Origin: SAR92 clade bacterium
Lineage (GTDB): Bacteria > Pseudomonadota > Gammaproteobacteria > Pseudomonadales > Porticoccaceae
Assembly (NCBI GenBank): GCA_018607545.1
Contig: JABBBF010000219.1
Coordinates: 1 to 5,591 of the forward strand
Reading direction: 5' to 3'
DNA length: 5,591 nucleotides
Shown here piece after piece: positions 1 through 5,220 of the stretch. The position numbers and the translations under genes are program-made. Numbering within the stretch: the first letter of the stretch is position 1; every line of letters starts with the position of its first letter. The notes below the pieces were generated by a model that worked only from the letters and a program-made list of their open reading frames with translations, searched no databases and was not told where the DNA came from.

Positions 1-71
1 TCACCGCACTTTTTGCACGGTGAGCCATCGGCGAAGATCTTTTTAACCATTGTTATAGTTGGAGTGGTCAT
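1..71 (-). CDS. Small CxxC (thioredoxin/glutaredoxin-like?) protein, N-terminal part only
   Basis: This reading frame is open from an ATG at 71 to the window edge and gives 23 complete codons, MTTPTITMVKKIFADGSPCK followed by K-C-G. The only motif visible is C-K-K-C at residues 19-22 after Ser-Pro, which resembles the redox CxxC of thioredoxin-fold proteins. The ATG lies 5 nt after the cysH stop, so the two genes are probably co-transcribed. A second in-frame ATG (residue 8, at 50) would start closer to the VKKIF strand, but neither start has a strong Shine-Dalgarno; the best is AGAAG at the cysH end. APS reductases need thioredoxin or glutaredoxin as electron donor, so a thiol-disulfide helper here would make sense. 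That role is inference, because most of the protein lies outside the window. It could instead be a metal-binding protein. Confidence 0.6.
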   Translation of the reverse strand, partial: MTTPTITMVKKIFADGSPCKKCG

Positions 72-76
72 GGCGC

Positions 77-802
77 TTACTTCTGTATGTTCACAGCGTG
101 CAGGCCACATTCTTTCAATGTCGCTTCTTCCCACCACCAGCGACCTTCACGTTCGTGCTGACCAGGGCCAGTTGGACGTGTGCAGGGTTCGCAGCCGATG
201 CTGATAAAGCCTTTGTCGTGAAGCTCGTTGTAGGGAACATTGTTCTCGCGTATGTAGTCCCACACCTGCTTGGATGTCCAGTTCGCAAGCGGGTTGAACT
301 TGGTTAATTTGTCGTCAGGACGGGCAAAGGCTTTATCGTCCTGAATAACAGGAACGGCGGCACGTGTGCCTGGGCTCTGATCACGGCGCTGGCCGGTGAT
401 CCATGCATCTACAGTCAGCAGCTGCTTGCGCAGTGGGGCGATTTTGCGGATACCACAGCACTCTTTATGGTCGCCGTCGTAAAAGCTGAAAAGACCTTTT
501 TCTACAACTAGTTTTTCAACCCGGCTGGCCTCTGGGTAGACTACATCTATATTGATGCTGTAGTGCTTGCGCACCTGCTCAATAAAGCGGTAGGTCTCTG
601 CGTGCAGTCGACCAGTGTCAAGTGAGAACACCTGCAGGTCTTTGCGAATTTTATAGGCCATATCAATCAGCACCACATCTTCAGCACCGCTGAATGAGAT
701 GGCGATATTGTCGTGATTCTCCAGAGCGTATCTGAGGATTTCCTGTGGTGTCTGTACTGCCAGTTCGCTGTCAATATCGACAATGTTAGTGATGCTGCCC
801 AT
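77..802 (-). CDS. cysH: Assimilatory APS reductase (4Fe-4S type CysH)
   Basis: Reduces adenosine 5'-phosphosulfate to sulfite and AMP, using thioredoxin or glutaredoxin as donor, in cytoplasmic sulfate assimilation. The 241-residue product shows the ATP-pyrophosphatase-like P-loop SFSGAEDVV (residues 36-44), the substrate loop [13 protein letters not shown] (135-147), and the catalytic C-terminal KECGLH with Cys232. The Cys pairs Cys115-Cys116 (ECCGIRK) and Cys204/Cys207 (GCEPC) are the four 4Fe-4S ligands that separate APS reductases from cluster-free PAPS reductases such as E. coli CysH. The cell would therefore not need APS kinase for this step. It is slightly shorter at the N-terminus than the Pseudomonas aeruginosa enzyme as I remember it, but no conserved part is missing. 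The ATG at 802 has a weak GGAT about 9 nt upstream. It is divergent from thrH and followed at 5 nt by the CxxC gene. Confidence 0.97.
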   Translation of the reverse strand: MGSITNIVDIDSELAVQTPQEILRYALENHDNIAISFSGAEDVVLIDMAYKIRKDLQVFSLDTGRLHAETYRFIEQVRKHYSINIDVVYPEASRVEKLVVEKGLFSFYDGDHKECCGIRKIAPLRKQLLTVDAWITGQRRDQSPGTRAAVPVIQDDKAFARPDDKLTKFNPLANWTSKQVWDYIRENNVPYNELHDKGFISIGCEPCTRPTGPGQHEREGRWWWEEATLKECGLHAVNIQK

Positions 803-835
803 TTATTATTTATCCGACCGGTTGAAAGGGGCGGC

Positions 836-841
836 ACTATA
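836..841 (-). promoter_or_regulatory. Probable -10 box of cysH
   Basis: Read on the minus strand this is TATAGT, five of six matches to the sigma-70 -10 consensus. It would start transcription near 829 and give a leader of about 26 nt before the cysH ATG. No good -35 hexamer sits 16-18 nt upstream. That is usual for cys promoters, which depend on the activator CysB, but I cannot point to a convincing CysB site. A second -10-like TATACT lies at 856-861 on the same strand, also without a -35. Confidence 0.4.
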
Positions 842-957
842 GCAAATGCTTAGTCAGTATAAAAATAATAAGCAGCTATAGACTTATAACTTTTTGTTTT
901 AGCCTCTGGTAATTGCGCCGCTCTTTGTAACCACGTAAAGTGCGGATCAAATTGATT

Positions 958-963
958 GGGGAG
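958..963 (+). promoter_or_regulatory. Ribosome binding site that fixes the thrH GTG start
   Basis: GGGGAG ends 8 nt before the GTG at 972. A second purine run, AGGA at 965-968, is too close to serve that start. The well-placed GGGGAG, together with the conserved beginning MEIACLDLEG of the ThrH family, supports GTG at 972 as the true start rather than a downstream ATG. Confidence 0.7.
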
Positions 964-971
964 TAGGATCT

Positions 972-1589
972 GTGGAAATTGCATGTTTAGATTTAGAGGG
1001 TGTGCTGGTACCGGAAATATGGATTGCCTTTGCTGAAAAGACTGGTATAGAAGCGTTAAAGAAAACCACACGGGATGAGCCAGATTACGATGTATTGATG
1101 CGGTATCGATTGGATATCTTGCGCGAGAACGGTCTCGGCTTAAATGAAATCCAAGAGGTTATTGCCACCCTTGAACCATTGCCTGGTGCCAAAGAGTTTA
1201 TCGATTGGTTGCGCGAGCGTTTTCAGGTGGTGATTCTGTCGGATACTTTTTATGAGTTTGCCAGTCCGCTGATGAAGCAGCTGGGCTATCCAACACTGCT
1301 CTGCCATAAACTGGAGAGCGCTGATGATGGCATGGTGGTCAATTATCATCTGCGTCAGGTCAATCCTAAACGTCAGGCGGTTGTTGGTTTTAAGAGCATG
1401 TATTACAGAACTATTGCTGCTGGTGACTCTTACAACGATACAACTATGCTGGCTGAGGCTGACGCTGGTATTCTGTTCCACGCGCCAGACAATGTCATCA
1501 ATGAGTTTCCGCAGTTTCCAGCGGTACAGACCTTCGATGATTTAAAAAGAGAGTTTATCCGTGCCAGCAACCGTGATTTAAGCTTATAG
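972..1589 (+). CDS. thrH: ThrH: phosphoserine phosphatase / phosphoserine:homoserine phosphotransferase
   Basis: A cytoplasmic HAD-superfamily enzyme of 205 residues, the same length as Pseudomonas aeruginosa ThrH and very similar to it along its whole length as I remember that sequence. The family hydrolyses phosphoserine to serine and can transfer the phosphate to homoserine, bypassing homoserine kinase. HAD motifs are complete: motif I D7-x-E9 with Asp7 as nucleophile (Glu at the third position, as in serine phosphatases), motif II Ser90 in VILSDTF, motif III Lys133 in NPKR, and motif IV G151-D-S-Y-N-D156. The start codon is GTG with a good ribosome binding site. It is transcribed away from cysH, as in Pseudomonas. 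Serine made here could feed cysteine synthesis, which is the same end product that CysH serves. That link is inference. No terminator is visible before the next gene. Confidence 0.97.
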   Translation: MEIACLDLEGVLVPEIWIAFAEKTGIEALKKTTRDEPDYDVLMRYRLDILRENGLGLNEIQEVIATLEPLPGAKEFIDWLRERFQVVILSDTFYEFASPLMKQLGYPTLLCHKLESADDGMVVNYHLRQVNPKRQAVVGFKSMYYRTIAAGDSYNDTTMLAEADAGILFHAPDNVINEFPQFPAVQTFDDLKREFIRASNRDLSL

Positions 1590-1643
1590 AGATTGTTATT
1601 GGCCCGATTTAAGTTTCTAATAGGCCGTACCAACGCACATCGA

Positions 1644-1649
1644 TATAAT
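1644..1649 (+). promoter_or_regulatory. Perfect -10 box immediately before the TetR gene
   Basis: TATAAT matches the sigma-70 -10 consensus at all six positions. It ends 7 nt before the A of the TetR ATG (1657), which is just where transcription would begin. No Shine-Dalgarno is visible between 1630 and 1656, so the mRNA may be leaderless. The -35 region at the right distance (about 1620-1626, ATAGGC or TAGGCC) is poor, so the promoter may be weak, or the match may be chance in an AT-rich stretch. Confidence 0.45.
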
Positions 1650-1656
1650 TGTAAAT

Positions 1657-2373
1657 ATGAATAGCAAAACCTCCAGTGCAGATCGAATCCGAGAAAAGAA
1701 AAAGCTCTTTCTGAATCGTGAGCAGAAGATTATCGATGCTGCACTCGCGCTATTTCTCTCCGAGGGTATAGATCGGGTTACGGTTTCCAGTATTGCGGTT
1801 AAGGCCGGGATTGGTAAGGGGACTGTCTACAAACACTTTCTGACTAAAAACGAGATCCTCGTGCGCATTATGCTCGACTACGAAAAGAGCATTACCCACA
1901 CTCTGGCCGCTGGGATTACCAAGGCCGAGGCTGGTGAGTCAGGTGCCGCGGCCAAGGCATATTTTGAGTCACGGCTGCAGCGCCCGGAACTTGATCGGCT
2001 GGTTCAGCACCTTGAAGTACGGTTGATTGACTGCGAGGATATTGCACCCCAGTTGGACGAGTTGCACAAGATGCGGCGCTCTAATGAAGATTCCCTCAAC
2101 AGCATGATTACCCGACTGATTGATCGCGGTGTGCTCGAGGATGTTCCTCCCCATTACCATTATCTTGCCTGCTGGGCACTGGCGCAGGGTGCGGTTGAGC
2201 TGTGCTTTAGTCGCAGCTGGAACTACCGCTTAGATAGTGAGGATCTGATGAAGTTTATTACCGGTGTCGGTGTCACCATTGGTAATAGGGGCCAGTATCG
2301 GGATCCTTCCACGCTTTCCAACTCCAAATCCAGCTCCAAATCTAGCTCTCAATCCAGTCCAGGAAAATCCTAA
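1657..2373 (+). CDS. TetR/AcrR-family transcriptional regulator with a serine-rich tail
   Basis: A one-component DNA-binding regulator of 238 residues. A basic N-terminal extension (residues 1-20) leads into the TetR_N domain: helix 1 around REQKIIDAALALFLSEGI (21-38), then the helix-turn-helix VTVSSIAVKAGIGKGTVYKH (41-60) ending in the typical TVYKHF-x-x-K-x-E-I-L. Residues 70-210 are the mostly helical ligand and dimer domain, whose effector cannot be told from sequence. Residues 218-238 are low-complexity (serine with Lys, Asn, Gln and Pro), outside the usual fold, and encoded by a 12-bp tandem repeat. The ATG at 1657 is the only early start, because the next Met is residue 72, inside the fold; it lacks a ribosome binding site and follows a TATAAT box. 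The DUF1285 gene begins 5 nt after its stop and is probably in the same transcript. Target genes are unknown. Confidence 0.9.
   Translation: MNSKTSSADRIREKKKLFLNREQKIIDAALALFLSEGIDRVTVSSIAVKAGIGKGTVYKHFLTKNEILVRIMLDYEKSITHTLAAGITKAEAGESGAAAKAYFESRLQRPELDRLVQHLEVRLIDCEDIAPQLDELHKMRRSNEDSLNSMITRLIDRGVLEDVPPHYHYLACWALAQGAVELCFSRSWNYRLDSEDLMKFITGVGVTIGNRGQYRDPSTLSNSKSSSKSSSQSSPGKS
2320..2361 (+). repeat. Degenerate 12-bp tandem repeat encoding the regulator's Ser-rich tail
   Basis: Three consecutive 12-bp units, AACTCCAAATCC, AGCTCCAAATCT and AGCTCTCAATCC, are followed by a half unit AGTCCA. The period is a multiple of three and the frame is kept, giving NSKS-SSKS-SSQS-SP at the C-terminus of the TetR-family protein. 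The units differ at a few positions, so the repeat is not fresh, but the pattern points to growth by replication slippage. Copy number may vary between strains. Confidence 0.85.
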
Positions 2374-2378
2374 CTGCT

Positions 2379-2942
2379 GTGGCCTCCAACCAGCTGGATA
2401 AGCTGTTCTCTGATCTGCTTACCTCTCAGCAGCAGTCTGTAAATTCTCTTCCCCCGGTACATCTTTGGAATCCACCTCTCAGTGGTGATATGGATATAGT
2501 GATAGATCGAGAGGGTCGCTGGATTCACGAGGGTGGCGAGATTAAACGCGCCGAATTGATAAAGTTGTTTGCGTCGATTTTAGTTCACGAAGGGGATCAG
2601 TACTTTCTGGTAACCCCGGTTGAGAAATGGCGCATTAAAGTTGATGTGGCGCCGCTGTTTGTTGTCTCTGCAAGCCTTGAAAACAGAGAGGGTCAGCAGG
2701 CTATTATCTTAACCACTTTGACGGGGGATATTGTTGTGGTGGATAGGGCTCATCCGATTTCGCTGGTGGAACAGTCTGGTCAACCATTGCCTCAGGTGAT
2801 TGTTAGAAATAATCTACCGGCCCTTATCAGTCGCAATGTCTATTACCAGTTGATCGACTGGGCTCTTGAAGAGACCTATAAGCAAACAGATAAGCTGTAT
2901 ATAACAAGTATGGGTGAGCGGTTTTTGTTGGGGTTGGGTTAG
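2379..2942 (+). CDS. DUF1285 family protein, function unknown
   Basis: A soluble protein of 187 residues recognised as DUF1285 by several family blocks: LWNPPLSGDMDIVIDREGRW (30-49), HEGGEIKRAELIKLFASIL (50-68), a hydrophobic and charged core EGDQYFLVTPVEKWRIKVDV (71-90) continuing APLFV, and the C-terminal SMGERFLLG (177-185). I see no signal peptide, membrane segment or obvious catalytic triad. The function of the family is not known to me. The start is taken as GTG at 2379, because the next in-frame Met is residue 38, inside the conserved block. The nearest Shine-Dalgarno-like sequence, AGGA at 2361-2364, is 14 nt away and probably weak, so translation may depend on ribosomes finishing the TetR gene 5 nt upstream. 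The pairing suggests a joint job with that regulator. The stop codon sits in the arm of a stem-loop. Confidence 0.9.
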   Translation: MASNQLDKLFSDLLTSQQQSVNSLPPVHLWNPPLSGDMDIVIDREGRWIHEGGEIKRAELIKLFASILVHEGDQYFLVTPVEKWRIKVDVAPLFVVSASLENREGQQAIILTTLTGDIVVVDRAHPISLVEQSGQPLPQVIVRNNLPALISRNVYYQLIDWALEETYKQTDKLYITSMGERFLLGLG

Positions 2943-2964
2943 CTGGAACAGTGCTCTAACCCAA
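2934..2964 (+). terminator. Stem-loop over the DUF1285 stop codon, possible terminator
   Basis: TTGGGTTAG (2934-2942) and CTAACCCAA (2956-2964) form a perfect 9-bp stem around a 13-nt loop, and the TAG stop is inside the left arm. On the plus strand the stem is followed by AAGATCCC, not a T run, so it is not a standard Rho-independent terminator. It may instead protect the mRNA 3' end or assist termination in another way. Confidence 0.35.
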
Positions 2965-2965
2965 A

Positions 2966-3043
2966 AGATCCCTCGTCACTAGGTTCTGTCGGGATGACAG
3001 CTTACAAAACATCCCGCAGGTTTGCCCTCGATCACACCTGCGG
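2966..3043. repeat. Repeat-like intergenic stretch with two overlapping hairpins
   Basis: This stretch is non-coding. CGGGATG (2990-2996) pairs with CATCCCG (3010-3016), and CCGCAGGT (3014-3021) pairs with ACCTGCGG (3036-3043). The two stems share 3014-3016, so they cannot form fully at once. The wording AGATCCCTCGTCACT...GGGATGACAG (2966-3000) resembles dispersed intergenic repeats I remember from many bacterial genomes, but there is only one copy here and I cannot confirm the family. Neither hairpin has a T run. The stretch sits between the DUF1285 stem-loop and the large palindrome. Confidence 0.5.
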
Positions 3044-3048
3044 AGTGA

Positions 3049-3207
3049 GAGTTAAAGTCTGGGGATACCTTAAGATCAGTCAGGCTCCGTTTATGGTTTA
3101 GATATTTTCAGATTGAGTGAGCAACTGTTTGAGCAACGCGAGTTTTGTGAACGCTGAATATATCTAAACCATGGAGCCGATCTTAAGGTATCCCCAGACT
3201 TTAACTC
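3049..3207. repeat. 159-bp near-palindrome (long hairpin, MITE-like or remnant element)
   Basis: The outer arms 3049-3077 and 3179-3207 are perfect 29-bp inverted copies, beginning GAGTTAAAGTCTGGGG on the left. Inside them GGCTCC (3083-3088) pairs with GGAGCC (3173-3178), 13 bp at 3093-3105 pair with 3160-3172, and after one T-T mismatch TTCAG (3107-3111) pairs with CTGAA (3154-3158). The total is 53 base pairs. The left arm carries two unpaired inserts (3078-3082 and 3089-3092), while the right arm has none. The 42-nt apical region (3112-3153) contains GAGCAAC twice, at 3119 and 3131. There is no open frame of note and no clear target-site duplication (GTGA on the left, GGAT on the right). 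It lies between two convergent genes. It may be a non-autonomous mobile element, a REP-like structure or a very large transcription barrier. Confidence 0.85.
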
Positions 3208-3274
3208 GGATTTATACACCAAACGCAAACTACCCCAACCCCAAGATACTTGCCCCAGCAATCGCTGAGGTGAC

Positions 3275-3302
3275 GTTTCTTCACCAGTATGGCGAAAGAA
3301 AC
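3275..3302 (-). terminator. Hairpin downstream of ETF-QO, possible terminator
   Basis: In the ETF-QO transcript GTTTCTT and AAGAAAC form a 7-bp stem that continues, after one bulged U, into CGCCA/UGGUG (one G-U pair) with a 3-nt loop. The stem begins 22 nt after the stop codon, the expected place for a terminator, but it is not followed by a U run. A competing stem GGTGA/TCACC (3269-3273 with 3281-3285) and a further one at 3253-3270 overlap or adjoin it. Confidence 0.35.
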
Positions 3303-3324
3303 TGCCGTCATTCCAGCGGGCCAG

Positions 3325-4965
3325 CTACATCGCCGGATAATTCGGCCCACCAGATCCCTCCGGCACAACCCAGTTAATATTCTGGCTGGGCTCTTTGATA
3401 TCACAGGTCTTACAGTGCACACAGTTTTGCGCGTTGATCTGAAAGCGCTTGCTGCCGTCATCATTGGCGACCACTTCATAGACACCGGCAGGGCAGTAGC
3501 GTTGGGCTGGCTCATCGTATAACTCAAGATTCTTACTGATCGGCAGTTGCGGATCAGCTAATACCAGATGGCAGGGCTGGTCTTCTTCATGGTTGGTATT
3601 AGACAAAAATACCGAAGAGGCCTTATCAAAACTTAGCACGCCATCGTATTTGGGATAATTGATTTTGGCGCACTCACTGGCGGGTTTTAAGGTCTCGTGA
3701 TCAGCGACAGGATCGGACATTGTCCATGGCAACAGGCCATTAAAGATATTGATATCAATAAAGGCATAGGCGGAACCAAGGATATTGCCAAACTTGTGTT
3801 GGGCCGGGCCAAAGTTACGCTGCATATGTAGTTCTTTGTAAGCCCAGGAGTTCTTGTAGGCCTCGGCATATTCGATCAGGTCAGTGTGGCTCTGTTCTGC
3901 AGCCAGAGCCGTTGCAACGGTTTCCGCGGCAACCATACCGGATTTCATCGCGGTGTGGCTGCCTTTAATTTTAGCAAAGTTAAGGGTTCCGGCATCATCG
4001 CCTACTAGCAGGCCACCGGGGAATGACATCTTCGGCTGTGACTGCAGTCCGCCCTTTGACAGCGCTCGTGCACCGTAGGTAAGTCGCTCGCCACCCTCAA
4101 GGTGTGCAGCAATCTGTGGATGATGTTTGTAGCGCTGGAACTCATCGTAGGGGCTGACATGGGGGTTGGTGTAGGAGAGATTGGTAATCAAGCCTACGGC
4201 AACCGTATTGTCTTCGAGATGGTAGAGAAAGCCACCGCCGAGGGATTTACTTTCATTTAACGGCCATCCTGCAGAGTGAACTACCAGGCCGGGCTGATGC
4301 TGTTCTGCTGGCACTTTCCACAGTTCTTTAATACCGATACCGTAATGTTGGGGGTCTTTGCCTGTGTCGAGCTGGTATTTAGCGATGAGCTCTTTACCCA
4401 GATGTCCGCGGCAGCCTTCGGAGAATAATGTGTATTTGGCGCGAAGTTCCATACCCTGCATATACGAGGCTTTGTGTTCGCCATTATGGCCAATGCCCAT
4501 ATCGCCGGTGGCAATGCCTGTTACTTCACCGTTTTCACCGTAGAGAACTTCTGCGGCGGCAAAGCCTGGGAATATCTCTACGCCAAGGTTTTCTGCCTGC
4601 TCGGCCAGCCAGCGGCACAGTTTTCCCAGACTGATAATATAGTTGCCCTTGTTATGCATGGTTTTCGGGGCAAAGAGGTTGGGGACTTTGATGCTTTTTT
4701 CCGGATCATTAAAAATGTAGATTTTATCACCGGATACCGGTGTCAGCAGCGGGGCGCCAAGTTCTTTCCAGTCGGGAAACAGCTCATTGAGAGGCGTGGG
4801 TTCAAATACAGCGCCGGAGAGAATATGGGCACCGACTTCAGAACCTTTTTCAACAACACAGACCGAGATATCTGGGTTAACCTGTTTCAGGCGACATGCA
4901 GCTCCCAGTCCCGAGGGACCTGCGCCGACGACAACCACATCATAATCCATATATTCTCGTTCCAT
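3325..4965 (-). CDS. etfQO: Electron-transfer flavoprotein:ubiquinone oxidoreductase (ETF-QO)
   Basis: An inner-membrane-associated flavo-iron-sulfur enzyme that takes electrons from reduced ETF and reduces ubiquinone, linking acyl-CoA and amino-acid dehydrogenases to respiration. The 546 residues are full length for the family. The FAD-binding beta-alpha-beta motif VVVVGAGPSGLGAACRLK has its glycines at 14, 16 and 19. A second flavin contact region, FPGGLLVGDDAGTLN followed by KIKGSHTAMKSG, lies in the middle. The C-terminal ferredoxin-like module holds the four 4Fe-4S ligands Cys491 (RYCPAGVYEV) and Cys515, Cys518, Cys521 (CVHCKTCDIK). There is no transmembrane helix; the family binds the membrane monotopically. 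ATG at 4965 is chosen because GGAGAA lies 5 nt upstream, although Met6 is an alternative. It is divergent from etfB, as in Pseudomonas, and convergent with the DUF1285 gene. Confidence 0.97.
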   Translation of the reverse strand: MEREYMDYDVVVVGAGPSGLGAACRLKQVNPDISVCVVEKGSEVGAHILSGAVFEPTPLNELFPDWKELGAPLLTPVSGDKIYIFNDPEKSIKVPNLFAPKTMHNKGNYIISLGKLCRWLAEQAENLGVEIFPGFAAAEVLYGENGEVTGIATGDMGIGHNGEHKASYMQGMELRAKYTLFSEGCRGHLGKELIAKYQLDTGKDPQHYGIGIKELWKVPAEQHQPGLVVHSAGWPLNESKSLGGGFLYHLEDNTVAVGLITNLSYTNPHVSPYDEFQRYKHHPQIAAHLEGGERLTYGARALSKGGLQSQPKMSFPGGLLVGDDAGTLNFAKIKGSHTAMKSGMVAAETVATALAAEQSHTDLIEYAEAYKNSWAYKELHMQRNFGPAQHKFGNILGSAYAFIDINIFNGLLPWTMSDPVADHETLKPASECAKINYPKYDGVLSFDKASSVFLSNTNHEEDQPCHLVLADPQLPISKNLELYDEPAQRYCPAGVYEVVANDDGSKRFQINAQNCVHCKTCDIKEPSQNINWVVPEGSGGPNYPAM

Positions 4966-4981
4966 GCTTCTTCTCCAACCA

Positions 4982-4993
4982 TTGATTTGAATA
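4982..4993 (+). repeat. First copy of direct repeat TTGATTTGAATA
   Basis: TTGATTTGAATA here is repeated exactly at 5127-5138. The match extends to 14 of 15 bases when the next three are included. This copy lies 16-28 nt upstream of the ETF-QO start codon and runs into the 8-bp palindrome GAATATTC (4989-4996). It may be an operator half, or it may be chance in AT-rich DNA. Confidence 0.5.
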
Positions 4994-4994
4994 T

Positions 4995-5015
4995 TCCCAG
5001 GTGATTTTACTGGGA
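4995..5015 (-). other. Small hairpin in the ETF-QO leader
   Basis: TCCCAG (4995-5000) and CTGGGA (5010-5015) form a 6-bp stem with a 9-nt loop, about 30 nt upstream of the ETF-QO ATG. It does not cover the ribosome binding site, so an effect on translation is not obvious. Confidence 0.3.
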
Positions 5016-5126
5016 TTAATAAAGCATAACTATTTTCCAGATAAATAACCGCAATTTATAAGTCTGGCGTGCTATTCAAGTTGACTCGCTGGTCGTATTC
5101 CATGACTGACGGAGCCCCCCGCATGC

Positions 5127-5138
5127 TTGATTTGAATA
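5127..5138 (+). repeat. Second copy of direct repeat TTGATTTGAATA
   Basis: An exact second copy of the 12-mer at 4982-4993, in the same orientation, 145 bp apart (close to 14 helical turns). It ends 19 nt upstream of the proposed etfB -35 box, a fitting place for an activator or for a repressor acting by looping. Confidence 0.5.
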
Positions 5139-5157
5139 CTCTGGTTAGGCACTATGA

Positions 5158-5186
5158 TTGCCAATAGTTGCAGGCAGGGTTATTTT
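5158..5186 (+). promoter_or_regulatory. Probable sigma-70 promoter of etfB
   Basis: TTGCCA (5158-5163, five of six matches to the -35 consensus) and TATTTT (5181-5186, four of six to the -10) are separated by the ideal 17 nt. The start would be near 5193, giving a leader of about 73 nt. No better-spaced pair is seen in the spacer on this strand. Confidence 0.5.
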
Positions 5187-5202
5187 TTCTAGCAGCGCCG
5201 TA

Positions 5203-5220
5203 ATAGCTTAACTAAGCTAT
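5203..5220 (+). promoter_or_regulatory. Palindromic operator candidate in the etfB leader
   Basis: ATAGCTTA-AC-TAAGCTAT is an inverted repeat with perfect 8-bp arms around a 2-bp centre. It lies about 10-28 nt after the predicted etfB start site, a classical position for a repressor that blocks the polymerase. The symmetry and size suit a dimeric helix-turn-helix protein such as a TetR-family repressor, but the cognate regulator is unknown. As RNA the arms would give only a strained 2-nt loop, so a DNA site is more likely. Confidence 0.45.

Noticed and set aside
1140..1481. 113-codon frame antisense to thrH
   Set aside because: It lies wholly inside the well-supported thrH gene and has no initiation signal or recognisable domain.
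1590..1656. Terminator after thrH
   Set aside because: The two GGCC-containing segments (TATTGGCC and AATAGGCC) are direct rather than inverted copies and no T run follows a stem.
3049..3207. Integron attC site or retron-type RNA
   Set aside because: The outermost bases read GTTAAAG...CTTTAAC, the reverse of the attC core order, and the inner spacer boxes are absent. There is no integrase, gene cassette or reverse transcriptase in the window.
3171..3377. Open frame of 68 codons in the convergent spacer
   Set aside because: It begins inside the palindrome arm, overlaps the 3' end of ETF-QO on the opposite strand, has no ribosome binding site and shows no protein-like pattern.
4474..5004. 176-codon frame antisense to the start of ETF-QO
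   Set aside because: It mirrors the conserved FAD-domain coding sequence, as expected for a shadow frame, and matches no family I recognise.
5088..5101. FadR-like half site GCTGGTCGTATTCC upstream of etfB
   Set aside because: Only the left half resembles the E. coli FadR operator; the right half is missing, so it is not distinguishable from chance.
5081..5109. TTGACT as a -35 box for etfB
   Set aside because: The hexamers 16-18 nt downstream (for example GACTGA) do not resemble a -10 box.
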